A stretch of 64,000 bases of DNA from Nocardia fusca NBRC 14340 (GCF_001618425.1 NZ_BDCU01000045.1:1-64000), one strand, 5' to 3'. Shown: positions 17,598 through 25,430, counted from the stretch's first letter. Notes: a model not told the origin generated them from the sequence alone. Translations and numbers: made by a program.

Positions 17598-17623
17598 GGA
17601 CTCGGGCCCACCGGCCCGAGTCC
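17598..17623. terminator. Strong hairpin downstream of aceA
   Basis: An 11-bp perfect GC-rich stem (17598-17608 with 17613-17623) closed by a CACC tetraloop. It lies 330 bp beyond the aceA stop and 280 bp before fadB2. Like most actinobacterial hairpins it lacks a T-tract. Confidence 0.4.
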
Positions 17624-17769
17624 GGCTCGGAGCAGACACCCCGAGCCGGGGCCGTACTTCCGGCCCCTTGTCGCGGACGGCCGACAGACCCGTTCCCCGC
17701 GCCGCTTCCGATAACAACCGGAATCCGGACCGCAGAACACCGATCCTCACCGCAACCACCACCTGGTGC

Positions 17770-17945
17770 CGAGTCTTACGAGGCCTGCAAAGGGTTGAGG
17801 CCCGTCTCGCCGTTTCGGCCTCGAAGTGCATGCGATGTGCGGTGAGCCGCCCATAGAGTGCGGTCATTGAGCACCTTCGGCCAAGGCTCGAGGCTGAAAC
17901 GGCGAGACCCAGAGGCCTCAACCCCGCGGCGCCGAAGGCGCCGCA
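17770..17945 (-). repeat. Palindromic repeat R2, copy 3, with enlarged loop
   Basis: Outer arms 17792-17802 and 17914-17924; inner arms 17805-17824 and 17888-17907 with one mismatch. The loop is 63 nt instead of 23, with unrelated sequence inserted between the arms while GCATGC is kept. Orientation matches copy 2. It starts only a few bases beyond the isocitrate lyase stop codon, so it would be transcribed as the 3' end of the aceA mRNA. Confidence 0.85.
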
Positions 17946-17951
17946 GACAAC

Positions 17952-19241
17952 TCAGTGAAACTGTCCTTCTTCGGTGGAGCCCTTCAGCGCCGCCGTCGAG
18001 GTGTTGGGGTCGACGGTGGTGGCGATGGTGTCGAAGTAGCCGGCACCGACCTCACGCTGGTGCTTGATGGCGGTGAAGCCACGCTCGGCGGCGGCCTTGA
18101 ACTCGCGCTCCTGCAGGTCGACGAAGGCGGTCATACCCTCGCGGGCGTAGCCGTAGGCCAGGTCGAACATGCCGTAGTTGAGCGAGTGGAAGCCGGCCAG
18201 GGTGATGAACTGGAACTTGAAGCCCATGGCGCCGAGTTCCCGCTGGAACTTCGCGATGGTGGCGTCGTCCAGGTGGGCCTTCCAGTTGAAGGACGGCGAG
18301 CAGTTGTAGGCCAGCAGCTGGTCCGGGAACTCGCTGCGGACGGCCTCGGCGAACTTGCGCGCGACCTCGAGGTCCGGCACGCCGGTCTCCATCCAGATGA
18401 GGTCGGCGTAGGGAGCGTAGGCCTTGGCGCGCGCGATGCAGGGCTCGATACCGTTCTTCACTCCGAAGAAACCTTCGGCGGTGCGGGTGCCGTCGAGGAA
18501 TTCACGGTCGCGCTCGTCCACATCGGAGGTGATGAGGGTGGCGGCTTCGGCGTCGGTGCGGGCGATGATCACCGAGGGCACCTCGGCGACGTCGGCGGCC
18601 AGGCGCGCGGAGGTCAGGGTGCGGATGTGCTGCTGGGTGGGGATGAGCACCTTGCCACCGAGGTGGCCGCATTTCTTCTCCGAGGCCAGCTGGTCTTCCC
18701 AGTGCACACCGGCGGCACCGGCGGCGATCATGGCCTTCTGCAGTTCGTAGGCGTTCAGCGCGCCACCGAAGCCGGCTTCGGCGTCGGCGACGATCGGGGC
18801 CAGCCAGTTCTCGACGGCGGTATCGCCCTCGACCTTGGCGATCTCGTCGGCGCGCAGCAGCGCGTTGTTGATGCGGCGGACCACGGCGGGCACCGAGTTG
18901 GCCGGGTAGAGGCTCTGGTCGGGGTAGGTGTGACCGGACAGGTTCGCGTCACCGGCGACCTGCCAGCCCGACAGGTAGATGGCCTTGAGCCCGGCGCGGA
19001 CCTGCTGCACCGCCATATTGCCGGTGAGGGCGCCCAGCGAGTTGATGTAGTCCTCGTTGTTCACCAGATCCCAGAGGATCTCCGAGCCACGCCGCGCGAG
19101 GGTGTGCTCTTCGACAACGGTGCCCTGCAGCTTGGAAACCTGCTCGGCGGTGTAGTTGCGGGTGACGCCCTTCCAGCGCGGGTTGGTGTCCCAATCCTTC
19201 TGGATTTCCTCGGCGGTCTTCGGGGTGCCGGTGGTCGACAT
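17952..19241 (-). CDS. aceA: Isocitrate lyase
   Basis: A 429-residue isocitrate lyase, essentially the length of M. tuberculosis Icl1 (428). It cleaves isocitrate to succinate and glyoxylate, first step of the glyoxylate shunt. The signature KKCGHLGGKVLIPTQQHI contains the catalytic cysteine at residue 191; other family blocks are EAGFGGALNAYELQKAM (metal binding), WEDQLASEKK and IWMETGVPDLEVARKF. ATG 19241 is chosen; an in-frame open stretch upstream is intergenic. TTTGC-containing motifs in its promoter and a RamB-type regulator gene 4 kb away suggest RamB control of acetate/fatty-acid growth. Confidence 0.95.
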   Translation of the reverse strand: MSTTGTPKTAEEIQKDWDTNPRWKGVTRNYTAEQVSKLQGTVVEEHTLARRGSEILWDLVNNEDYINSLGALTGNMAVQQVRAGLKAIYLSGWQVAGDANLSGHTYPDQSLYPANSVPAVVRRINNALLRADEIAKVEGDTAVENWLAPIVADAEAGFGGALNAYELQKAMIAAGAAGVHWEDQLASEKKCGHLGGKVLIPTQQHIRTLTSARLAADVAEVPSVIIARTDAEAATLITSDVDERDREFLDGTRTAEGFFGVKNGIEPCIARAKAYAPYADLIWMETGVPDLEVARKFAEAVRSEFPDQLLAYNCSPSFNWKAHLDDATIAKFQRELGAMGFKFQFITLAGFHSLNYGMFDLAYGYAREGMTAFVDLQEREFKAAAERGFTAIKHQREVGAGYFDTIATTVDPNTSTAALKGSTEEGQFH

Positions 19242-19324
19242 CTTGCGACTCCACTTCCTTGGTCGGTCGGTCCGCCGTGTCCGCGTCGACGAAGCGTTTC
19301 CGCGTCGCACTGCTGGAACGACGA

Positions 19325-19340
19325 TTTGCAGGCTTGCAAT
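19325..19340 (-). promoter_or_regulatory. Candidate RamB-binding motif upstream of aceA
   Basis: TTTGCAGGCTTGCAA lies 85-100 bp upstream of the aceA start. It repeats the TTTGC/TTGCAA core described for RamB sites at acetate genes of corynebacteria and at icl1 of M. tuberculosis. The assignment is by resemblance only. Confidence 0.4.
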
Positions 19341-19427
19341 GCCCGGTGGGTGTACTTCCACACCATGGCACACCATCAAAATGCCGTCTACCTGTTGCTT
19401 CTGTGAATCTGAGCTAGGATCGGCCAT

Positions 19428-19438
19428 AACTTTGCTAA
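19428..19438. promoter_or_regulatory. Second candidate RamB-like motif upstream of aceA
   Basis: AACTTTGCTAA, close to the AACTTTGCAAA form of the RamB motif, about 190 bp upstream of the aceA start codon. Weak on its own; it gains interest from the better site at 19325. Confidence 0.3.
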
Positions 19439-19527
19439 GCCTGTGAAAGTTGCCAGCGCGTAACCATCGTCAAGTCTACTCACCAGTAGCTCTGACATGG
19501 GGTTTTAGCGTAACGCTTGTACTGTTA

Positions 19528-19561
19528 GCGGAGGCAGGTATCCGGGTTCGATCCCCTCCGC
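19528..19561 (+). other. tRNA 3'-end-like hairpin fragment
   Basis: GCGGAGG (19528-19534) pairs perfectly with CCTCCGC (19555-19561) around a loop containing GGGTTCGATCCC, which looks like a tRNA T-arm followed by an acceptor 3' strand. A full cloverleaf cannot be folded upstream: D-arm and 5' acceptor strand are missing and the T-stem pairs only three bases. It may be a decayed tRNA fragment or chance. Confidence 0.25.
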
Positions 19562-19812
19562 CGCGGCTCGACCTTGTGAGGACGTTCATAACTGAGGTCG
19601 GCCGACTTCAGATGTGACATGCATCCGAACGACGTCCACGGAGGACCGCGACAGATACGGTCGGCAGCCAGAAGACCCGGTTCGCGATGGCGCACCGGCC
19701 AGGGCGTCGAATTCCGACGCAACCCGAATGAGCCGAAGCCATGAGACACCTCGAGTGGAAGTAGCGCGTGGCCGCAAGGACTCGTCTCGACCGATCGGCG
19801 GTGGCGGGTCGG

Positions 19813-20607
19813 TTACGGCGGCAGGATTGTTACCGCCGCTTGCCATCTGTCCCCATCCGGCTGTAGATCGGTGAGGTCGAAATCCAGCCCGCGCCCGAGC
19901 AAGAGTTCCTTTTCTTCTGGTGTGGCGGAAAGATCGCCGACGTAGAAGGCCGGGGTGCCGGGCGGTACGGCGATCGTCGCATCGACATTCCGGCCCTCTA
20001 CGTTCTTCAGGCCGTTGACCCCGCCGGGGTACATCGAGGTGCTGACGAAGTCACGAAACGTGCCACGGTAACCGGGAGTCACCTCGGTGATGCCGCGGTC
20101 GGGAAACAGCCTGCCGGCCTGGATGGTCTTGGTGACCTGGACCCACTCATGAGTCGCCTGTAAACCCACGATCGCGTCGAGGCCCGCTGCCCGCTCCCGG
20201 ACGCCCGGCCACAGGGGGATGCCTTCCCGTAGCAGATCGTTGATCAGAGTGCTGTCACCTCGGGTGTACTCCCAGAGCAACTGCCGCTGAGCGGGGTCGA
20301 GGCGATCGGCGACAGCGCCCCATGTTCGCGTTCCGTACGCATGCGCCTCTTCCGCATCGCGGAAGATTCTCGGCGTCACGGCGGTAGCCCCGGGAAGGTG
20401 TGTGCCCGGGATTCCGAGAGTGTCCACTGCGGCGAGAACTGATCGTGTGGCCGATTCGTCGCTGCCGGGTAGCGCACGATGCGCGTATTGCAGTGGATCG
20501 CCGATGATCTCGCGGATCCGCCGGGCGTCAGTAATTCCGAACCGTTGCACGTCATCGGCGAGTTGGGCGGCAAACCGGCGCATTGCTGCTGCCATCTCGC
20601 TGTACAC
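19813..20607 (-). CDS. Orphan ADP-ribosyltransferase exoenzyme-like protein
   Basis: A 264-residue protein resembling the VIP2/C3-type ADP-ribosyltransferase exoenzyme domain. Seen: AQRQLLWEYTRGDSTLINDLLREG (helical entry region), an STS-like FVSTSMYPG strand, and a match to the ARTT loop, ATPEEKELLLGRGLDFDL, with the E-x-x-x-E spacing around the expected catalytic glutamates. The usual first-strand arginine is not obvious; QVTKTIQAG sits there. GTG 20607 is preferred because CAGGAG lies about 5 bases upstream; ATG 20595 is the alternative. No signal peptide, secretion domain or immunity gene is adjacent. Its codon use looks less GC-biased than neighbours, hinting at acquisition. Confidence 0.6.
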   Translation of the reverse strand: MYSEMAAAMRRFAAQLADDVQRFGITDARRIREIIGDPLQYAHRALPGSDESATRSVLAAVDTLGIPGTHLPGATAVTPRIFRDAEEAHAYGTRTWGAVADRLDPAQRQLLWEYTRGDSTLINDLLREGIPLWPGVRERAAGLDAIVGLQATHEWVQVTKTIQAGRLFPDRGITEVTPGYRGTFRDFVSTSMYPGGVNGLKNVEGRNVDATIAVPPGTPAFYVGDLSATPEEKELLLGRGLDFDLTDLQPDGDRWQAAVTILPP

Positions 20608-21172
20608 GCTGCTCCTGCTGTTCGCACCCGCCGCCTGATTTTCTCGCAGACCCGGTGGGTGACGTCGGTGCCAGTATTGCAGGTGGCTTTCTGATCGTCG
20701 CACCTGATCAGTCCTGGGAGTGAGCCCATCCGGAACACTTCTGGCGATAGCCGGACGGCAGAGGTGAGCACTCACCCCACCTGGATTTCGACCCCCGATG
20801 ACAGATCCTGCCCATGATGGTAGGCCGGAAGAGTTGCTCGCCGCCGGTATGTCGCGCCGGCCCGGACGGGATGTAAGCGCTACTCGATCGGTGGTTACCC
20901 CAGGTCCCGAGGCTTCCAGACGGTGCATCTTCCCGCCGACGGGGAGAACAACCCGCTGGTGAACCACCAAAATTTCACAACATGCCCAGAAAGGGACAGT
21001 GTCGGCACACAACACTTGGCCAACCATTCATGTTCTCGCCCGACGAGATTTTCGCAGGCGTGCCAAATTCACAGAGAACAGCGCTAGGGTGTCCGTCACG
21101 TGCGCGGTCATCGGTGACGGGTGCCGATGGTGAGCGCCTGCCCTCCGTCGCACGGTGGGATCGGAGCTGTTG
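20608..21172. other. Intergenic region between divergent ART-like and XdhC-like genes
   Basis: About 565 bp with no convincing gene on either strand; open frames here have poor codon bias. One short inverted repeat, GGTGAG-CA-CTCACC near 20763-20776, could be an operator. Otherwise nothing recognised. The composition is less GC-rich than the surroundings. Confidence 0.4.
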
Positions 21173-22162
21173 ATGCGCGACATCGTCGACGACCTGCTGC
21201 AGGTGTGGCGTTCGGGCCGGACCGGCGGGCTGGCCACCATCGTGCGCACGGGTGGCCAGGTGGACATTCCGGTGGGTACGGCGATTCTGGTGGATCCCGA
21301 CGGCATGATCTACGGATCCATGGCGGCCACCGGGATCGAGGACACCGTCTACGAATCCACCCTGCAGTCGGCCCGGACCGGGCAGCGCGCTCTGCACCGG
21401 CTCCCGGTACCCGGCGGTGAGGGCGCGGTGATAGATGTGTTCACCGAACCGTTCTCCCGCGGACATTTTCCGGAATTCCCGACCATCGCCACCGAAATAG
21501 CCGAGCATCGGCGGGTCACGCTTTTCACCGTGGTGTGGAATCCGGAACCGGGAATGATCGGGCAGCATCTGATCACCGATAAAAGACACGCGACGGAACT
21601 GGTCTCGCTACCGCAGTCCGATATTTTCGTCGCCTCGTTCGCCCCGCCCCCGCTGCTGGTGGTGTTCGGCGCCAATACCGTCGCCGCGGCGCTTTCGACG
21701 CAGGCGCGGCTGCTCGGCTACCGGGTCGCCATCTGCGATCCGCGCCCCACGTTCGCGGTGCCGGAATCCTTCCCCGGCGCCGAGGTGGTCTGCGATTGGC
21801 CGCACCGCTATCTGAACGTGCTGGTCTCCGAGGGGGAGATCGATTCCTCCACCGGTATCGTGCTGGCCTCCCACGATCCGCAGTTCGAGATCCCGCTGCT
21901 GACGGTCGCGCTCCGACTACCCGAGATCGGCTACATCGGCGCGGTCGGCTCGCTGATATCCAGTGCGCGCCGCCTCGACGACCTGCGCGCGAGCGGGTTC
22001 GACGAGACGCAGCTGGCCCGGCTGCACTCCCCCGCCGGAATGGATATCGGCGCGGCCACGGCCGCCGAAACGGCTTTGGCGGTGATCGCGGAGATGGTGG
22101 CCGCGCGGAACGGGCGGCTGGGGCGGATCACCGTGCCGTTTCCGGCGGAGGCGGCGATCTGA
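21173..22162 (+). CDS. XdhC/CoxI family protein lacking the conserved cysteine
   Basis: A 329-residue protein of the XdhC family, which inserts or sulfurates molybdenum cofactor for xanthine-dehydrogenase-like enzymes. The N-terminal domain (LLQVWRSGRTGGLATIVRTGG) and C-terminal Rossmann domain (LLVVFGANTVAAALSTQARLLGY; YIGAVGSLISSARRLDDLR; HSPAGMDIGAATAAETALAV) are both clear. The usual GSVSGGCVE motif reads GSMAATGIED, so its cysteine is gone. No molybdenum hydroxylase subunits are adjacent. ATG 21173 starts the conserved block. Confidence 0.8.
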   Translation: MRDIVDDLLQVWRSGRTGGLATIVRTGGQVDIPVGTAILVDPDGMIYGSMAATGIEDTVYESTLQSARTGQRALHRLPVPGGEGAVIDVFTEPFSRGHFPEFPTIATEIAEHRRVTLFTVVWNPEPGMIGQHLITDKRHATELVSLPQSDIFVASFAPPPLLVVFGANTVAAALSTQARLLGYRVAICDPRPTFAVPESFPGAEVVCDWPHRYLNVLVSEGEIDSSTGIVLASHDPQFEIPLLTVALRLPEIGYIGAVGSLISSARRLDDLRASGFDETQLARLHSPAGMDIGAATAAETALAVIAEMVAARNGRLGRITVPFPAEAAI

Positions 22163-22268
22163 GCGCAGCGCGCCCTCGCCCCGGGCCCGGCAGAGGGCGA
22201 CCGAAATCACCCTCGCAATCCCGCCCCTCGATCTTGTGCCGTGCCGACTCTCGTGGACAGTGGTTCTC

Positions 22269-23216
22269 GTGATCCTCACCGTGACAATGAATCCCGCTTA
22301 CGATGTGACCTACCGCGTCGAGAATTTCACCCGCGGGCAGGCCCACCGGGTTCGCTCGGTGGAGCAGCGCCTCGGGGGTAAGGGCATCAACGTCACCAGA
22401 GTGCTCAACCAATTGGGCCGTTATGCCCGTGCCACCGGTTTCGCCGATCACGCCTTCGCCGCGGCCGCCGAGGCCGAGATGCCGGTGGATTTCGTGCACG
22501 CGCTGCCGTGGGTCCGGCGCACCGTGGTGATCAGCGAATCCGATACCGGCACCGCGACCGCGTTGCGCGAACCGGGAGCGCGGATATCGAACCCGCACGC
22601 CTCCGAACAACTCGAGGTCCGCGTATCCGGCATGCTGACGCATATCTCGGGCCTGGTGATCGCCGGATCCCTACCGGACGGGATCGATCCCGGACTACCC
22701 GCCCGCATCGCTCGAACCGCCCTGGACGCGGGGGTGCCCACGGTCTGTGACCTGCACGGACCGGCGCTTCGGATGGCCGCACGGGTGCCCGGGGTGGTCC
22801 TGCTGCCCGGCCTCGACGAATACGAATCGCTCACCCACTGCCGCCCCGAAACCCCGGAGGCGCTGGTCACCGCGACCCGGCCGCTGGTGGATCGCGGGGT
22901 GGGCGCGGTGATCATCACCCGGGGAGCACAGGGCATGGTCGCGGTGACCCCGGACGGGTCCTGGGAGGCCCGGCTGCCGGAGCCACTGACCGGTAACCCG
23001 ACCGGCGCGGGCGATCCGGTGACCGCAGCCGTGATCGCGGCCCTGGCCACCACGCAGACCCCGGATTGGCCGGCGATCCTGGTCGACGCGGTCGCCACCT
23101 CGGCCGCCTCGGTGGTCATCCCGGTGGCCGGTGAGATCGATCGGCGGCTGCGCGGTCATCTGGCCCCGACCGTGCTGATCTCCGAACTGGAGTCACCGGA
23201 CCGGGAATCGGCCTGA
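22269..23216 (+). CDS. PfkB-family hexose kinase (1-phosphofructokinase-like)
   Basis: A 315-residue PfkB/ribokinase-family sugar kinase, most like 1-phosphofructokinase/tagatose-6-phosphate kinase. The N-terminal ILTVTMNPAYDVTYRVENF and RLGGKGINVTRVLNQLG blocks bind the sugar phosphate; GNPTGAGDPVTAAVIAAL carries the catalytic aspartate and anion hole. GTG 22269 begins the first conserved strand. It runs tail-to-tail with ramB and shows no PTS genes nearby, so fructose-1-phosphate as substrate is only a family-based guess. Confidence 0.82.
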   Translation: MILTVTMNPAYDVTYRVENFTRGQAHRVRSVEQRLGGKGINVTRVLNQLGRYARATGFADHAFAAAAEAEMPVDFVHALPWVRRTVVISESDTGTATALREPGARISNPHASEQLEVRVSGMLTHISGLVIAGSLPDGIDPGLPARIARTALDAGVPTVCDLHGPALRMAARVPGVVLLPGLDEYESLTHCRPETPEALVTATRPLVDRGVGAVIITRGAQGMVAVTPDGSWEARLPEPLTGNPTGAGDPVTAAVIAALATTQTPDWPAILVDAVATSAASVVIPVAGEIDRRLRGHLAPTVLISELESPDRESA

Positions 23217-23237
23217 CCGCAAGCCCCGCGCCACCAC

Positions 23238-24644
23238 CTATTTCAGGACATACGGGGAAACCGAACTCCGGTGTTCGCTGATATCGAGGGTTTTACCGAG
23301 CGGGGGGAAGGCGCGCTGGGGGCAGTTGGCGCGATCGCAGACCCGGCAGCCCGCGCCGATGGGGGTGGCGTTGGCCTCCCGCAGATCGATACCGTCGGCG
23401 TACACCACCCGCGCCGCGTGCCGGATCTCGCAACCCAACCCGATCGCGAAGGTTTTGCTCGGCTGCCCATACCGGGTCGCGCGGCGTTCCACGGTGCGTG
23501 CCACCCACAGATATTTCCGGCCATCGGGCATCTGCGCGATCTGCGTCATGATCTTGCCGGGATAGGCGAAGGTCTCGTACACATTCCACAGCGGGCAGGT
23601 ACCGCCGCTGGAGGAGAAGTGGAAACCGGTGGCGGACTGCCGTTTCGACATGTTCCCGGCCCGGTCCACCCGGACGAACGAGAAGGGCACCCCGCGCAGT
23701 TCCGGCCGCTGCAAGGTGGACAGGCGGTGGCAGATGGTCTCGTAGCTCTGCGCGAAGAACGCCGATAACCGTTCGATGTCGTAGCGGAAGCCTTCGGCGA
23801 CCTCGTGGAAGTAGGTGTAGGGCAGCACGGTGGCGGCGGCGAAATAGTTCGCCAGTCCGAGCATCGCGAGTCTGCGTGCGTCCGGGCCGGAGAAATTCCC
23901 CTCGTCCACCAGCTTCTCCAGCAGTTGCCCGCATTCGAAATAGGCCAGTTCGGCGGCCAGTTTGAACAGGCGCTGGCCGCCGGACAGATGCGGCGCGATC
24001 TCGAGCAGCTGGTTCTCCGGGTCGTACCGGTGCAGTACGCCCTCACCGAGATCGATACGTTCCATGATCCGCACGCCGTAGCTGCGCAGCACCTTGGGGA
24101 TCTCGCTGTGCGCGTCACCGTTGTGGAAGCGGATACGGTTGGCCAGTTCCTCGGCCGCGGTGTCGAGCTCGTGGATATAGTTCTGCCGCTGATAGAAGTA
24201 GTCGCGTACTTCCTCGTGCGGTTTGCTGATGGTGGCGCTGCCCGAGCCGTCGGCGAATCGGTCCTCGGTGGCCGCGGCCAGCTGGGCGCTGGTGTTGCGG
24301 TAGCGATTGTGCATATTGACCAGGGCCCGGGCCATGCTCGGATGGGCCGACACCATCTCCGCGATCTCGCGGGCGTCGGCTTCGATACCGAGTTCCTGGT
24401 CCATCACCACTTCCTGCAGTTCGGCGATGAGCCGGGTGTCGTCCTGCGGGGAGAAGAAGGTGGCCTCGACGCCGAAGACCTCACTGATCCGCAACAGAAC
24501 CGGCACGGTGAGCGGCCGGACATCGTGCTCGATCTGGTTGAGATAGCTGGCCGATATTTCCAGCTGCTGGGCCAGCGCCACCTGGCTGAGCCCGCGTTCG
24601 GTCCGCAGTTGCCGCAACCGGGCGCCGACATAAGTCTTGGCCAT
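23238..24644 (-). CDS. ramB: RamB-type short-chain fatty acyl transcriptional regulator
   Basis: A 468-residue regulator with an N-terminal XRE-type HTH (LRQLRTERGLSQVALAQQLEISASYLNQIEHD), a central ImmA/IrrE-related region and a C-terminal cysteine-containing domain (GCRVCDRANCPQRAFPPLG). This is the layout of M. tuberculosis Rv0465c and corynebacterial RamB, which control isocitrate lyase and other acetate/propionate genes. The C-terminal cysteines may bind metal. The gene lies about 4 kb from aceA, and the aceA promoter carries RamB-like motifs. Annotation is well supported; target genes are inferred. Confidence 0.88.
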   Translation of the reverse strand: MAKTYVGARLRQLRTERGLSQVALAQQLEISASYLNQIEHDVRPLTVPVLLRISEVFGVEATFFSPQDDTRLIAELQEVVMDQELGIEADAREIAEMVSAHPSMARALVNMHNRYRNTSAQLAAATEDRFADGSGSATISKPHEEVRDYFYQRQNYIHELDTAAEELANRIRFHNGDAHSEIPKVLRSYGVRIMERIDLGEGVLHRYDPENQLLEIAPHLSGGQRLFKLAAELAYFECGQLLEKLVDEGNFSGPDARRLAMLGLANYFAAATVLPYTYFHEVAEGFRYDIERLSAFFAQSYETICHRLSTLQRPELRGVPFSFVRVDRAGNMSKRQSATGFHFSSSGGTCPLWNVYETFAYPGKIMTQIAQMPDGRKYLWVARTVERRATRYGQPSKTFAIGLGCEIRHAARVVYADGIDLREANATPIGAGCRVCDRANCPQRAFPPLGKTLDISEHRSSVSPYVLK

Positions 24645-24795
24645 ATGTCCAGCTTAGGGGTCGTTCGCACGATGCGATAAACGGGTTAGCAAGAATTTCG
24701 CTTCCGGGATCGGACTCCGACACGCCCGGGACGATCCCGCCGCGGCCGGTCCACGATCGAATCCAGCGCGTTCGGGACCCTCACCGGTGGGACCC

Positions 24796-25149
24796 TCACC
24801 GGTCCCCGTCCGGCTGCGCGATCTCGGCCAACGGCGAGGCCAGCGGCCAGCCGCCGGCGGCCAGATGCGAGGCCACCCGCGCGATGTCCTCCGGACCCGC
24901 CTGCTCCCGGGCGTGCCGGCTGACCGCCTCCTCGACCTCGGCGTGGGTGATCTCCCGGTCCCCCCGGTCGCGCACCAGTTGCTCGGCGACCAGCACCACC
25001 TCGTACTCGGTCAGGTCCCGGTGCAGGACAGCGAACAACGCCACATAATCCGATTGGGGCACACCTTGCGGGTACCCGGCCCGCAGCCACGCGAGCACCC
25101 GTGCCAGCAATCCCGACCGCTCCGGCGGCAACTCGTTCCCGGTGGTCAT
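24796..25149 (-). CDS. DUF3349 domain protein (Rv0543c-like)
   Basis: A 117-residue DUF3349 protein. The family mark is LAWLRAGYPQGVPQSDYVALFAVL near the N-terminus, followed by ITHAEVEEAVSRH. Rv0543c of M. tuberculosis is the structural model; no function is known. Start ATG 25149 touches the stop of the upstream membrane-protein gene by one base, and that gene touches pitA the same way, reproducing the Rv0543c-Rv0544c-Rv0545c order. The stop codon lies inside a perfect 15-bp tandem duplication (GGGACCCTCACCGGT at 24774-24788 and 24789-24803). Confidence 0.85.
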   Translation of the reverse strand: MTTGNELPPERSGLLARVLAWLRAGYPQGVPQSDYVALFAVLHRDLTEYEVVLVAEQLVRDRGDREITHAEVEEAVSRHAREQAGPEDIARVASHLAAGGWPLASPLAEIAQPDGDR

Positions 25150-25430
25150 CACGCCTGCCCGAACAGATGGATACCGAGCCGGTCGGCCAGGAACGCCTTC
25201 GCGACGAACAGCACCGCGGCGACCACCACCACCAGCACGGCGATCAGGCAGAGGTACGCACCGGCCAGGGCGACCGGGTTCCGCCGTACCGTTCCGTCGG
25301 GCCCGGCCGACGCCGCCGCCGACCACCACCGCACCCCGAGCGCGAACACCATGGGCAACCCGGCGCCCAGCACGAGCGCCGCCAGAGTCACCTCCCCCAG
25401 CGAACGCAGATTGGTCAACACGGTTTCCAT
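25149..25430 (-). CDS. Small membrane protein of the pit cluster (Rv0544c-like)
   Basis: A 93-residue protein with two hydrophobic helices (LAALVLGAGLPMVFALGVRWW and AGAYLCLIAVLVVVVAAVLFVA). Position between pitA and a DUF3349 gene matches Rv0544c. Both junctions are one-base stop/start overlaps (TAATG and TGATG), so translation is coupled to pitA. Probably an accessory or assembly factor for the phosphate transporter; no direct evidence. Confidence 0.75.
   Translation of the reverse strand: METVLTNLRSLGEVTLAALVLGAGLPMVFALGVRWWSAAASAGPDGTVRRNPVALAGAYLCLIAVLVVVVAAVLFVAKAFLADRLGIHLFGQA

Larger units (their letters stand above)
17320..17764. other. Structure-rich intergenic region between aceA and fadB2
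   Basis: No convincing gene. Contents: two short GC hairpins of the GGCGCC type just upstream of fadB2 (17339-17400), related to the module in front of R1; a 10-bp stem GCCCCCTCGC/GCGAGGGGGC at 17499-17527; an 11-bp stem GGACTCGGGCC/GGCCCGAGTCC with a CACC loop at 17598-17623; and a further GGGGCC/GGCCCC hairpin near 17648. R2 copy 3 follows. The aceA message may end here, or the region may encode a structured RNA. Confidence 0.55.
19242..19812. other. Intergenic region: aceA promoter, tRNA-like hairpin, R2 fragment
   Basis: A 571-bp stretch with no convincing gene. It holds the aceA promoter with two RamB-like motifs, a hairpin resembling the 3' end of a tRNA (19528-19561), and a decayed piece of R2's left flank around 19716-19756 (CCGACGCAACCCG ... 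GAGACACCTC). Confidence 0.6.

Noticed and set aside
19540..19561. Complete tRNA gene
   Set aside because: Only a T-arm-like part; no D-arm, no anticodon arm with a 7-nt loop, T-stem not paired.
20640..21027. N-terminal extension of the ART-like protein up to 21027
   Set aside because: Poor codon bias, no homology-like features, and a good ribosome binding site lies directly before 20607.
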